Below are positions 50,601 to 63,189 of a stretch of 64,000 nt of DNA, in pieces. The notes under the pieces are model-generated. The model did not search any database, was not told where the DNA came from, and worked only from the letters and a program-made list of their open reading frames with translations. The stretch's first letter is position 1, and every line of letters starts with the position of its first letter. Source of the DNA: Acridotheres tristis (Eukaryota; Chordata; Aves; Passeriformes; Sturnidae); NCBI GenBank assembly GCA_037013685.1, contig CM072884.1, forward strand, positions 111,826,048 to 111,890,047. Reading direction: 5' to 3'. The position numbers were made by a program, and so were the translations under genes.

Positions 50601-51471
50601 TAAAAGCACTGTTTTAATAGAGCTAACACACTTCTGTGTATGCTGAAAATGTTTCAGATTATCTGAATATTCTTTCATTCTTGTTCAAATGAAAACACAT
50701 TATTTAGCTGTGGTGCTGATTTTTTGAGGGCAGCTTCTGCTCATCTAATTGTTATGAAAGAGCATTTATTTTAATTACAGTCTTACTAAAAATTCCTGTT
50801 TTACTCTGAGTATAAATGATATAAATACCTTTTTGCTTGGTATTTTTCTTCCTAAGATTTACTGAGGGCAACTAATAGATAAATTTGTCACAAAAAGTGG
50901 GTTTACTTTATGAATAAGGTGTAGGTGCCTTGGTCTTTGGACAGAGAGATATTTGTGTTTGAATATCCCTTTGTTACTGAGATTGAAATAGATTCAAGAA
51001 TCTGTGAGGAAAACTGGAGCCTAAAACACTGTGAGAAACTTTTTGTTTGGTTTGGTTTTTTGTTGTTTTTTTTTGTTGGGTTTTTTTGGTGTGTTTTTTT
51101 TGTTGGTTTTTTTTGGTTGGTTGGTTGGTTTTTTTTGTTCTTTTTTGTTTCTTTGCTAGACTTGTTGTTAACTTGGCAAAGGTCCTGGCCAAATCACAGA
51201 TTTGGATACTGTGAAGGCACCTGTGGATATCTTGTACCCCCACAAAGCACTGCCTGTATTTCCTGCTTGGATAAATTGGTGATGTTTTAACAACTCTGTG
51301 TCAAACCAGGAAGGTGTGTGACAGTTGGGAAGGGACTTTTCCATCTCCAGAGTACGGTGACAGGAAGATTAATTTAAGATACTGAGTGTGTATAATCTTA
51401 GAGGTATTTGCAAAAGGGAAAAGAACTGCTAAGAGACATCACATAGAAGGAGCAAATGCTGATTCTCATGT
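47657..51471. other. Presumed intron with T/G-rich simple sequence
   Basis: No recognisable gene or transposon. A T-rich patch with GTT and GG interruptions lies at about 50,428-50,458, before the larger one at 51,041-51,152. Frames up to 131 codons (49,837-50,232) are unrecognisable. Confidence 0.45.
51041..51152. repeat. T/G-rich low-complexity tract
   Basis: About 110 bp made only of T and G apart from a few C and A, with TTTTTTGTTGG-like and GGTTGGTTGG text. Similar shorter tracts occur at about 50,428, 55,963-56,040 and 61,245-61,297. The lysine/glutamine/threonine-rich minus-strand frame across it is not a gene. Confidence 0.9.
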
Positions 51472-51735
51472 AATCATGGGATGGTTTGGGTTGGAAGGGA
51501 CATTAAAAATCATCCAATTCCACTCTCTGCCATGGCAGGGACACCTCCCACTGTCCCAATGTCCAACCTGGCCTTGGGCACTGCCAGGGATCCAGGGGCA
51601 GCCACAGCTGCTCTGGGCACCCTGTGCCAGCCCTGCCCACCCTCCCAGGGAAGGATTTTTTTCCTAATAATCCAACTAACCCTACTCTCTATCAGTTTAA
51701 AACCATTAATATCATCTCACACTAAAGTAACACAG
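51472..51735 (-). mobile_element. CR1 LINE 3' end with a 16-bp internal deletion
   Basis: Antisense AATCATGGGATGGTTTGGGT, then CCATGGCAGGGACACCTCCC, then directly CACTGTCCCAATGTCCAACC. The sister copies have GGCTGCTCCAG and flanking bases between the two CCCA words; here they are joined at 51,555-51,558. Confidence 0.95.
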
Positions 51736-51788
51736 AGGCTGGACCAGGAATTCACTTGAGATCCAGATTTATTGATCTGTCATCCTTA

Positions 51789-52046
51789 GAATCATAGGAT
51801 AATAAGGGTTGGATAAGACCTCCAAGATCCAGCCCGGCACCACTAAACCAAGTGCCACATCCACTGCCTTGCTGAGCACTTCCAGGGATGGTTCTTCCAC
51901 CATCCTGTTCCCACCAAGCCTGACCACCTTTTCAGTGAAGAATTTTACTTCCTAAACCTTAAATTTTACTTTCCTAAACCTTTGCTGGTTCACCTTGAGG
52001 CCTTTTCCTCTTGTCCTGCTGAAGTCTCTGCCTTGCCCAGGTAAAC
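51789..52046 (-). mobile_element. CR1 LINE 3' end, older subfamily
   Basis: Antisense TTAGAATCATAGGATAATAA, GGTTGGATAAGACCTCCAAG, AAGTGCCACATCCACTGCCT, CTTCCAGGGATGGTTCTTCC and CCTTTTCCTCTTGTCCTGCT. It lies about 50 bp beyond another CR1 in the same orientation but is a different, more diverged subfamily, so the two are independent insertions. An internal TTTACTTCCTAAACCTTAAA duplication sits at about 51,943-51,980. Confidence 0.88.
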
Positions 52047-52271
52047 CTCAGCTGAAGCTGCTGGTGACAGCCCCAGCACATGGTGGTGGTGCTCAGAGGG
52101 TGGCAGGAACTTGTCACTTGGGAAATGCCTGTCCTTTTATGATGGGCAGGAGTGTGGGCACAGAAAGGGTTTCGTTCAGATGGGCAAATCCATGTTTTTA
52201 GTGATCCCAACCCGTAGTTTGTGAGCTGCAAAAGGAATCAGCCCCTTTCATCCTGAGTGGATTCTCTGATG

Positions 52272-52386
52272 TGCTCCTTTCTGGCTTTCCTCAGTAGAGC
52301 TTTTCCTTTCTGGCTTTCCTCAGTAGGGCTTTTCCTTTTTAGTTTTCCTCAGTAGGGTTTTTCCTTTTTAGCTTTTCCTCAGTAGC
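52272..52386. repeat. 29-bp tandem repeat, 4 copies
   Basis: CCTCAGTAG recurs at 52,289, 52,318, 52,347 and 52,377, giving four units of 29-30 bp built on TTTCTGGCTTTCCTCAGTAG with T-rich drift in the last two. Confidence 0.93.
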
Positions 52387-53164
52387 TCACCAACTCTATT
52401 TCCCTGCTTCACCCAGCTGTTTGCTCCCCTCAGTCTTGATGGAATGTAATATTTTGAAGTCTATTAAGCCCTGTTGAATTTGGGCAAAACCAGGCAATGA
52501 TTCCTAAGCTGATGGAAGAAAAGGTCAAGGAAGACTCCTTTGTGCACACAGTGTGGTATCTCAAGTCTCATTCCTTGAAGAATGAGGCTAAAAATGGAAC
52601 CCTCGTGGTCTCCTTGCTAAAGGGATCTTCTCCACCTCGCTTTGTTTACTGTACTGTGCCTCAGTGTGGGGAGATTATCATTTCTTGAGTGGTGCCTGAA
52701 GCCCTGTATAAAAAATAAAACATACACAAAACTTAACAAAGAATAGAAGAAAGGAATTCAGGCCTCCCAGTCACAGCGCTGTGCCTTTAATGGTTGATGA
52801 AAAATAATATCCATGTTTTCAGTTGTATTATTTCTCCACTTTAGGAAGCTGGAAATTTGAGAAATGATCACATCAGTGCTCAGGGTGGAGAACAGGAAGA
52901 AAGTAGGAAATAATCTATGTTTTCTGTACAAGTTAAGTGCAAGAGTGACAGGCAGGGCCTTTTGGGGTACAGAGCTCTGGGAAATGCTGCTGAGTTTCTT
53001 CGATGTAGTTGACTTAAGCAATCAGCAGAATTGTGCTGAATAACCAAAATTTCAGATCCCCAAAGACAATGCTTATAGAAGAAGCCTTGAAATGTAATCC
53101 CAGGGACTTTAATGCGTGTTTGTTGTACTGTAAATTTCTAATTTAGGCACAGCAAGAACTGTAG

Positions 53165-53650
53165 GATCCCAGAATGGTTTGGGTTGGAAGGGACATCAAA
53201 GATCATCATATTCCACCCCTGCCATGGCAGGGACACCTCCCACTGTCCCAGGCTGCTCCAGCCCCAATGTCCAACCTGGCCTTGGGCACTGCCAGGGATC
53301 CAGGGGCAGCCACAGCTGCTCTGGGCACCCTGTGCCAGGGCCTCCCACCCTCCCAGGGAGGAATTTCTTCCACATACCTAACCTAAATTCCCACTCTGTC
53401 AGCTGGGGCCCATTCCCCCTTGTCCTGTCACTCCAGTTCCTGATTAATTGTCCCTTTCCAGTTCCCTGTAGCCCCTTCAGACCCTGGAAGTTGCTCTGAG
53501 GTCTCCACAGAACTTTCTCTTCTCCAGGCTGAACAGCCCCAACTCTCCCATCCTGTCTCCGTAGGGAAACTGCTCCTTATAAACCCCTTCTCAACCTCAT
53601 GGCCCTTCTAGGGACTGGCTCCAACAGTTCATGTCCTTATGAAGGACATA
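53165..53650 (-). mobile_element. CR1 LINE 3' portion
   Basis: Antisense counterpart of 26,375-26,842: ATCCCAGAATGGTTTGGGTT, CCAGGCTGCTCCAGCCCCAA, CCCCTTGTCCTGTCACTCCA, GATTAATTGTCCCTTTCCAG, CTCCAGGCTGAACAGCCCCA and TCCAACAGTTCATGTCCTTA. Starts about 8 bp into the usual 3' tail. Confidence 0.95.
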
Positions 53651-54682
53651 ATAATGACCCTTCTTCTGAAAAACATGGGAAAAATGAACACAGTCTGATA
53701 CCCGTCCCAGTAACACTGAGAGTTCTACATTGATTGATTGCACTGGGCACTTTCGTACTTATCTCATTCAAAAATATTTGCTTTTTACACTGAGCTGAGA
53801 ATTTTGCTGAATATCCAATATCTTGCACGGGAATGCTCTTAATTCCAGGTATCCGGCTTCAGAATTTGAACAAGGCTTGTGTCAAGCCTGTGCTGTCTTG
53901 AATATGCTACTGTTACCAGAAAAAGTCTCTCTGGTATGCTAAGAACAGTGGACGTGCTGGGGTTTGCAATTTTAGCATTACAGATTCTTTATTATTAATA
54001 GATTAGCAGGGATTTTTCCAAAGACTCCTATGAGTCAGAAGAGTTCCTGTTACTAAATTTCATATATTCATTTATTTATACAACTATCCATGAGGTCTTA
54101 CAGTCTTTTCAGCCCCGAAAGAGCCAATGTACTGTGAGTGTAAATGCAGTTTATTGAGTCCTGGAAATCATAAATATCTCCTTTAACGTCTGATTTATCT
54201 TGAACTATGTGCATAGAAGTGTCTCAGAATTAGGAAAGAAGGGGCATTTGCTGCTCTTTTGGACAACCTGTGTATTCATACCCCGAGCAAAACTTTGGCA
54301 GAGAGTGGTTAGAATTAAACTGTCACCACCAGGCCAATTTTACTTTATATTCTGCGAGGTTATATGAGTTTTATAGGTTCATTTATTTTCCTGATTAACA
54401 GTCCAGTCCTGCTCCTGACAACGTCTCCCATTTTTTTTTTCATTCCTGTGGCTTCCCCAAGACCAGCAGAAGAGATAAAGTCTTGGGCAGAGGGAAATGT
54501 GAGGAGAGGAATTTCAAGGGAGGAAATTCGCTCTCCCAGCATAAATTTGTCTGGACTTTGTGACAACCTTCTGGGTTTGTACCATGGAGAAATTGTCCAG
54601 ACAGGTCTCAGCAATGCAAGGCCTCAGTGTACACAGGAGCCAGCTCCAGACAGTGCCTCATGGAGCCTCTGCCATGCTGGTA
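53651..54682. other. Presumed intron, nothing recognised
   Basis: AT-rich, single-copy-looking. A 148-codon frame at 54,364-54,810 runs into the next CR1 and has no recognisable domain. Confidence 0.4.
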
Positions 54683-54813
54683 AATCATGGAATTATGGAA
54701 TGGTTTGGGTTGGAAGGACCTTAAAGATCATCCATTCCACCCCTCTGCCAAGGCCAGGGACACCTTCCACTAGACCAAGTTGCTCAGAGCCTCATGCAAC
54801 CAGACCTTGAAAA
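54683..54813 (-). mobile_element. CR1 LINE 3' end
   Basis: Antisense AATCATGGAATTATGGAATG, GGACCTTAAAGATCATCCAT, CACCTTCCACTAGACCAAGT and TTGCTCAGAGCCTCATGCAA. Confidence 0.93.
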
Positions 54814-57800
54814 AATCAGTATAATACTGATAATATCTTTGCCTTTCCTTGCTGCCTCACCACTGCTGAAGTGGAATAACTGGTATTGTTTTCTTGGAAA
54901 CTAAACGTGACTAGAGAATGCCTCTATTTTATTTCCTTCAACAATAATAAAAAATAGGATTCAGAACATTCTCAATAATTGAATGACTGTAATAGAGTGT
55001 TCTCAACAAAATGATACACTGTGGTTTCACTCTCCAGAAGTGAAGATGGTACATCAAGACATGCAGGTGATGGTGATGAAGTGGAGGAGAATTGTACTGT
55101 AGAAGTAAAAAATGCAATGACAATGTAAAAAAAAATGCAATGAAAAATTATTTTGGGTTAAAATGATCAACTAACCTGGGCTTGCCATAAAATATTCCAA
55201 GATAAGACAGGATTTGAAAGGTCATAGTGTTCATAATAACCTTTGGGCAACCTGGACATCCCAGGCTGTGTGTGCTGCTGTTACTTTATTCCCAAGGCTG
55301 CCGTGAAGTGAAGACTGGCACAGAGCAGGATATTAGTTATCCTGATCTTTTGACATAAGAGATACAGCTTTATTCTGCTTTTCCTTTGCCATTGTCGCCT
55401 TTTCTTTCCTGTGGAAGGCAACATCTTCTTAGAAACAAGCTGTGTCCTTGCCTGTACATTCCCTGTATTATGCTTTTTGTCTTTTATTTGCCTTCTACCT
55501 GATGACTGTGTTAGAGGCAGCCTGTGTCCTGAGGGAATGTTAAATGAGCAGGGAATCTGGCTATAAAATTACTCCCAGAGTGATTTTTTTTTCCCCCTAG
55601 TGATTATGGAAAGGTGGGTGCACTGTTTACCTGTTAATTTGTATGAGTGTGTGCAGGAAGAGCTTTTTGGCTGGTGGGACATCACCTGTGCTGGTTTCCA
55701 ACAAGCTTAATTACCCCAGGTCTTGCTTTAAATGTGTACTTCTGAATACTTTGACACTCAGTTACCACAAGTGTCCCATTTTTCCATAGTTGAGATGAGA
55801 AGGGGGAGTATTTACAAGTGTAGGAAATTCTTTGTAAAGAGTTCTAGCTCCTAAGCCCAAATTATTATTTTTAAATCCTTTTCATTTGTTTCACAGACAC
55901 AGTGGGCATCTGCAATTGTGCTTTGAAATATTTAGAGTAGTAGTGGGTTTAGAGTAGTAGTGGGTTTTTTTGTGTGTGTTTGGGATTTTTTTGTGCTTTT
56001 TTTTTTTTGTTTGTTTGTTGGTTTTTTTTTTTTTTTTTAATAAAACCTTTAATCATAGGGTGGAAAGTCTGTAGCTCCATGGTGGAAATAGCTGGGAAAT
56101 AGGATACATCCATGCAAGTCCCTTCTAGGATTTTAACATCATCTGCTTCCATCTTGCTCACTTTTGATTTCAGAGGATGGGAGTGTGCTTGTGATATTTT
56201 AGGTAAATATCTTTGGTTGGATTGTCCTGCCTCAAAGCCAAACTCCAGGAGGAATTCCTTGGACTTTACGGGAGTGATCCCACAGCTTGCAGTGGAAGAT
56301 TTGCTGTTTATCCCTGTGGAAGGGGTTTAAAGCTAAGGCAATGCAAGCTAAGCTGCAGAACAGTTGCAGCTCCCAAGAAGTTTTTATGTTGAGGCCAGTG
56401 CCCATTTTCAGCCCCAGTGTGAGGAACAGAAGGCATCAATTAAATTAATTTTACTTAGTTAGGGCTGAAAGTTCATGTGCAGATCCTTCCTTTAGTTAAG
56501 AGCATGACTGGAGAGGAGAAAGTGTACGTTGTAGCTATACATTAAATATTTATCTCCTTAAATGCCTCTTCATTTTTTCTCTATATTCCATGGCAAGAAT
56601 TCCACGGGGAGAGAGGTTTCTACATTAGGGAGAGGAGCTGCCCAAACGCAGCTATAAGGATGCTTGATCCAAGCTGGGGATTTGGTTACTGTTTTAAAAT
56701 TCTTTTTCTCCCCCCACTGAGTAGCTGTGATCCTGGCAGGGATGTGGGGTTTTGTGGCAGATGGTTGTTATACACACTATATACTAAAGGACTATATACT
56801 TCCAATATGCTCCATAAGCCATTAAACTCTGTAAAAGCCTGGCAGACTTTATAGTTTGCATCCTGCCATTAGAGTTCCCTCTGAAGTCTGTCAGAGGGAT
56901 GTAATTCCACTCTAATTAAAGCTATTCCCCTTTTCCAAATGTGAAGCCGGCCTAATTAGTGACTAATTGTTTCACAAATATAAACGAGGCCCAATTGTTC
57001 CTTACCCCCTGACTCCATGCCCTGCTCACTCCCAGAACTGCTGTGCAGGGTGTTCTGTCTCCATTAAACTCCCTCTGTAGCCAGTGGAAAAGGGGAGATA
57101 TTTGGAGCATGTTACTTTTCCATGGATGGTGAGCATGGTCTCCCTGAGGGGGGATTTTTGTGGGTCCCCAGCTTCCCCCCTGGCCTCAGAAGTGGGATGG
57201 AGATTGTCAAATCGTCCTGCTTTGTGCAATTCTGCAAACACCAGCTCCTCTCCTCCTGCCCTTCTGCAAGGAGAGGGGGGAGAAGGATGCTGGGAGGAGC
57301 TGGATGGAGTTAAAGGAGGATCTGTAATATCTGAGACTGAGTCAGGTATCTGCTCAAGGGGTTCTGTCAGGTGTGAGCTGCTTGAAGATGAGGCCACATG
57401 AATTATACACATTGAGTATATATGAATTATACACAGCCCATTGTGGAGACACTCTACAAGTGAACTTCCAAGTTGCTTTGTTACGAAATTCTGCCACATT
57501 TATAACTGCAGTCATCAGACAGTGAGTGGAAGTGACAATACTGATTTGTTTTTATCATCCCAACTCTATTTCATTAGCATAAGTCAAAGCTTGCAGTGGT
57601 GAGGACAGTAATTTACTATTTTATTTCTACTGAAAAGGCAGAGTCACTGCTCTTAGAGATTGGGGATTGACATTTATATACACCTGGAACATAAAAAAGT
57701 GGAAGAAATTGGATCTTCATTTAAAGGAAATATTTTGCATCACTGAGTTAAATTCTTTGAACTTCGAGGTTGCTTTATTCTTTCTCTTCTTTTAGGGGTA

Positions 57801-58569
57801 CATTTGTTTAAGGAACAGCAAGACTGATGTGTTACAGAACACATAAATCTTAATCTGCATGCTAGCACGCCTAATAAAATGTCTTTAATACTGGCATACC
57901 TGAATTTTTCTAATAGTTAATAACTTCAGGGAACCCAAAATGAAGTTTTAGAGCTGCACCAGGGCTTTGAATCTGCTAAAGCTGTGATCATGCATCATTT
58001 CTGATCTGTCAAGTCAGTGGTTTGAAGAACTGATGAGGCCACCACAGCCACATGTCAATTTGCTTTTGATGCACTGGTGGATAGCAAAAAGATATTTTAA
58101 CATGTACAAGATTCCTACAATGCCTGTTTGGCCCTCAGAAATGGAACATAGCCTAATTACTTATTTTAATGGTTCATATGCTCTCAAAATAATGCCTTCA
58201 CTTGTAATACCACAAACATGCAGAGGTAGCCACAGAGAGGGACATTTAAATCTCTTTTTTAGCTATACCAAATTGCTACAATAGTCAGGTAAAAGCCAGT
58301 GTAGCACTGAGGAAAGAGGTCAAAAGCATGACTGAAAAACGTCCAAAATTTGCAGAACAGACACAAAAAAAATTACTATTATTACCATCATTGGTTATGT
58401 AATGGGAAGGTGCAGAGAAGTCAGAGCTTCTCTCAGAGGAGTGCAGCAAAGTCCAAAGGGTTGCAGTTTAACTTGCAACAGTGGAAACTGTGACTAGGAA
58501 CAAGAATAAAAACCAGATTACTCTAAGGGTGGCCACAGCTGGAGCAGGTGGCCACAGCAGTGCTGTAAT
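54814..58569. other. Presumed intron with a T/G tract
   Basis: No gene recognised. 55,963-56,040 is a T-rich tract with TGTGTGTG and GTTTGTTTG interruptions. Frames up to 157 codons (57,026-57,499, minus) show no recognisable domain. 57,500-58,030 is AT-rich and single-copy-looking. Confidence 0.45.
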
Positions 58570-58863
58570 TCACAGAATCATCATAGAATCATGGAATGGT
58601 TTGGGTTGGAAAGGACCTAAAAAATGATCCAGTGTCACCCCTGCCATGGCAGGGACACCTCCCACTGTCCCAGGCTGCTCCAGCCCCAATGTCCAGCCTG
58701 GCCTTGGGCACTGCCAGGGATCCAGGGGCAGCCACAGCTGCGCTGGGAATTCCATCCCAGTCCCTCCCCACCCTCTCAGGGAACAATTTCTAATTCCCAA
58801 TATCCCATCTAACCCCCCTGTCTGTCAGGGTGAAGCCATTCCCCCGTGTTCTGTCACTGCTGT
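58570..58863 (-). mobile_element. CR1 LINE 3' end
   Basis: Antisense CACAGAATCATCATAGAATC (two tail octamers), GGTTTGGGTTGGAAAGGACC, CCAGGCTGCTCCAGCCCCAA, GGGAATTCCATCCCAGTCCC and ATTCCCCCGTGTTCTGTCAC. Confidence 0.95.
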
Positions 58864-59034
58864 TGTTGCTGGAACTGGTCAGAATGAGCACAGAAGGGTT
58901 TTGGAATAAAAAATTGCAGAATCATTTTTGGGTGAAACATTTTTCAGCTCTCGTGGAGTATAGGGATGGGAGTGAGACCTGGAAACGGAGAATGTTTTTT
59001 TGGCATCAAAAGTGAAAAAAAAAAGTGAGCAGTT

Positions 59035-59101
59035 CCTAGGTAATAATGGGAGCTGGGGAAATGTCCTTCCTAGGCATAGTGGGAGCTGGGGAAATATCCA
59101 A
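59035..59101. repeat. 33-bp duplication
   Basis: Two adjacent copies of a unit CCTAGG...GGGAGCTGGGGAAAT...TCC, with cores at 59,048 and 59,081. Confidence 0.85.
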
Positions 59102-60139
59102 GTGAGGGCAACAGGAAAAAAGAATGGGAATTATTTGTAGTATTAAAACATACTGATTGATCCCGTTTACAGTTTCATCTTTGGGGAAGAGGGGATGAAA
59201 CACAACAAAAAAATGCATGGAAGTACATAAAAATTTACTCTAAACTCTGCAGTCAGGTTTAGAACCTCCATTAAATCTCAACATTATTTTGTGTCTATGT
59301 CTCATAATTTTTTAGCAGGAGAATTTGAGATGGGATCTGTTGCTTTGGAGGGAGAGAACAAAGGAAGTGATTATGAAGGTACTGGAAGAATCTAAAGAAT
59401 TTTAGGTTGAGTCTGTTGTGACAAGGAATCCAATATGTGGCTGGACCAAAAGAAAGGGTGGATGGCCAGCTTGGGGTGCAGTGTCTTGTATCCCTGTGGC
59501 AAAATTCCCATGCAGTGTCACAGCCCTTAAATACCATCCCAAATACACCACTTTCATGGGGCAAGGCATTATTTGGGTTTCCCCTGCTAAAGGAACAATT
59601 GCAAATATTCCTGCCTCTAAAATGTCCTTCTATTTCTGCCAGTCCTGGGAATGAGTGATTTTCTGCAGCAGAACTCCTGGCTGGAAGAGCTGCTGCTTCC
59701 TTCCAGAAGTGGGTGAAACGTGGTGTGCCCATGCAGTGGTTGGAGTTGGAGGCTTAGTGGCTGAAATCTCTGCTAGTTTTGCTCTTGGACAGAGGTGGGA
59801 TGGAGCCCTGTGCTTGTTGAGTGTTTTTGTTCATGGAAGGCACAACAATAAATGGAGCAAGATCATAAACTCTGGCCCTGTTTCTGAGCAATGGATCAGC
59901 CCATCTGTAGGCCGTATGTCAATAAAAACAATTAATTACAGAATAACTAAATATAAAAGGCCCCACTGCTAAGAAAACCCTCCTGTATCCCATTCCTGAG
60001 CTTCCTATTACATCTATGGAAGGTCTGGATAGTATTTGTTCTATTAAAGCCTGATTTTGAATTCAAGCTAAGCAAGAAGGAAACTGCCGCCTTCTCCTCG
60101 TGAAGTTCTATTCATTCTTGCACAGAGAAGTTGGAGGAG

Positions 60140-60282
60140 CTGTGGGTATCCCATTCCTGAAAGTGTCCAGGTTGGACATTGTGGTTGGATCAGTGGAAGG
60201 TGTCCCTGCCCATGGCAGGGGATGGAACTGGATGAACTTTAAGGTCTCTTCCAATCCAAACCTTTCCAGGATTCAGTGATGA
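60140..60282 (+). mobile_element. CR1 LINE 3' end
   Basis: Sense GTGTCCAGGTTGGACATTGT, GTGGAAGGTGTCCCTGCCCA, GATGGAACTGGATGAACTTT and AAGGTCTCTTCCAATCCAAA, ending CAGGATTCAGTGATGATTCC. Confidence 0.92.
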
Positions 60283-62006
60283 TTCCATGTCTTTAGACAT
60301 TACAAATATTGCCATTTGTTTTGGGGGAACTGCTTCCAAAGGTTGCTTCTATATCTCTTTTCCATGCTGGGGCCTTCCCAGGTTCTGCTGGAAAAGGGGA
60401 ACTGAAACCTGCCTTGACCCTGGAATCACTTTTCTCCTCCAGCTGGAACTAAAACACATAGTAATTATATTTAATTAAATAGTTACTATTTCTTTTTCAC
60501 TTATTCACATGCAAAACTCTCTCTGCTGTTTTTGCTGCAGTTTTTCTGCCTGCTGTGAATTCAGGTTTGGTGAACTAAATACATTCCTCTTCCTTCTGTT
60601 TTTAGTGTGTGAGGAGGAACACAGGCATTTCCCTTGCCATATATATAGAAATAATGAGGGGTTTTTTTCCATGTGAAATTTATTTCTTTGAATTTCTAAG
60701 TCAAACTTGAATTTTTGCTTAAAAATGCTTTTGGACCTTGCTTTGCAGGATCAGTAGTGTATTATAAATTTAATACTACTGCTTTACACTCACTATAAGC
60801 AAATACATTTAGATACTTAAAATAGTACTTTTCTAAACACTGGACTTTACAGTTTCATGGATGACAGGTCCATGTTTCATCTAGCAAAGTACTTCAAAAT
60901 CCAGATGCTGAAAAAATGAGCCTAAAATTATGCATTCAGTCATAAGCTATTTATAGACATTCTTCAAATGCATTTGAAATTAAAAAATGAAAACAAAGCT
61001 GTGAAGGTCATAAATCAAAGCATTATTGGAGATGACTTATATCCTTCCAAGGTACTTGCTTGCTGAGGATGTGGTACATTTCTATTTTTGTAATGCATTT
61101 ACATTTTTTATTGATAAAGTGAATTCAAGCTGCAATCGAGGTGCCAGTCTTTCTCATCTGTATATCTGAACAGTTTTTGCAGTGCAGGTCAACATTTAAT
61201 GGAAGTCACTTATTTCTTAAATACCTTGTGTTTATACAGCTGTTCTGGTGGTTTTTGGTTTTTTGTTGGTTTTTTGTTGGTTTTTTTTTTTTTTCTGCTT
61301 TCCAACATCAGAAGTGAAAGTGCCACTACGAAAAAGAGAAGTTAAAAAAAAAGAAAAAAGTACAAAAGGAGTAAAAAAGCTTTTAGTAACAGAAAGGAGG
61401 ATTAGTCTGAAGAACTTCAGAGGGTGTTTAGGTTTGTTCTGTGGTCAGATGATCATTTCCACTGGAAGCTGGCTGTATTTACTAATATTCTAAAGAAGGA
61501 TCACCAGAAGTATTTACTCTTTGTCTTAAGAATACTTTAAGGAAAAAATGGTGTTGCCAGTCATGTTGTTTGTGTTAATATTCCCTGTAAAGGGTGGAGC
61601 TTCAAAACACCAGAAAAACCCTGCAGAGGGATTGTGAAGGATCTCCTGTCTTGTTTGTCCTTCCACAGAGGATTTCCATCCCTCCTGACACCCCACAAAC
61701 CATCCCCATCCCTCTGCCAGTGCAGGAGACCCCCAGACCTGCCTGGAGAAGGGAAGCAGGTGCCACAGATGCCTTTGGAATGTTTGGGAATATTTGAAAT
61801 GTTTGGAACCAAAGGTGCTGCAGGACACCTCAGCCCAGTGTTGTTTCACTTTCACTGAGTGTCCTTAGCTGTGCCAGGCTTCTTTTTGGGAAAGTTTCCT
61901 CATATGAGACAACTTTTCACACTCCCTGGAGCACCTTAGGTCCAGCTTAATTTCTTTTAGGTCATGACTGGGATGTGCAGGTTGAGGCTGGGAAACTACA
62001 TCAGTT
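60283..62006. other. Presumed intron, nothing recognised
   Basis: AT-rich sequence with a T/G tract at about 61,245-61,297 and frames of at most 109 codons without recognisable domains. Confidence 0.45.
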
Positions 62007-62148
62007 AATCATGGAATCTTGGAAAAGAGTGGGGAGGAAGGGACCTTTAAATCACTCTGTTCCAGCCCCCTGCCACGGGCAGGGACACTTTTTATAGATG
62101 AGATTTCTCCAAGTCCCTGGCCTTGAACACTTCCAGAAATGGATGTTT
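62007..62148 (-). mobile_element. CR1 LINE 3' end
   Basis: Antisense TTAATCATGGAATCTTGGAA, GGAAGGGACCTTTAAATCAC, CCCTGCCACGGGCAGGGACA and CCTGGCCTTGAACACTTCCA. A small deletion removes most of the TTGCTCAAAGCCC block. Confidence 0.9.
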
Positions 62149-63189
62149 CTTGGGATAGATTCCAAGGTGTTCACTGGAGCTGCCTCATGGGTGACTCCCC
62201 CAGACAGGCTCTGCTCTTTGCAAGCCCCTGGACCATCAAAGGAAGCTCCATAAGCACAGGGAAAAAAATTATTAAAACAGTGATTTTCCTCATTAGAATG
62301 AGAAGCATCCCCAGAAACCAGTGGGGAGAAAAAGGAGGACAACTTTCCAGGGCAGATTACAGAAACATTTGTTGCATCCCCGAAAGTGAGTGCTTGCATG
62401 CAACAGATTCAGTGCCAGTACATTCTGTTCCTGAACAACATATACGTTTTTTGAATATGACAACTGAAGGAGAAATTTATTGAAAGCAGAGAAAATGTTA
62501 ACTATTTTTTTTTCTTGCTCATGTATTTCTAAACTGCCATTATACTTTAGATCTCCCTAAAATGAATTGAAGATTCTCCAGTTTTTAGATATTGTTTTTC
62601 ATTGTAACAATTCAGGACTCTTCTGGGTTTGACAGAACTGTTGGATAATCTACAGTAAATAATATACAGGTCTAATGCACTCAGTAATTACTGAAAGCAT
62701 GTGGTGTGTGTAATTTCTGATTGTGCAAATTTAATCAAGTAGTTATGCTTGAAAAAGCTGTGAAGTGTTCACAAAGTCATTCATGACTTTTTTGTAATTA
62801 CTACTGTTTGCTTAGTAAGTCTGTGCCATCAGTTTGTACTCCATGCTTAAATGTGGTTGAAAATATGAATTGCTGTGTGTGCTGCAAAAGTTGTCCTGAT
62901 TCTGTACTCCCATTTTCCATGGGATTATTAGAAACAGATCTTCTGTGAACAGAATTAAAACTAGAGACAGAGGTATCTGACAGCTAGAGAGCAGCTAGAG
63001 GATCTAGTCCAATCTCCTGTTCATCAGCTGTGTTTCAGGTTCACAGAGGAGCCTTCCTGGTCTGGAAATTCAGGAATCAGGAGTGAGTGCAGGATGCCTG
63101 CATTGGCCCTAAAGCAATGGCCCTAAAGTCCAAGAAGCACAAGGCAAGGAAGGCTGAAGGAGCTGATTACACCCACCATGGGATGGTGA
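62149..63189. other. Presumed intron, nothing recognised
   Basis: AT-rich unique sequence. The 114-codon frame at 62,139-62,483 has no recognisable domain. Confidence 0.4.

Noticed and set aside
50974..51243. An 89-codon minus-strand frame rich in Lys, Gln and Thr
   Set aside because: It is the T/G low-complexity tract read backwards.
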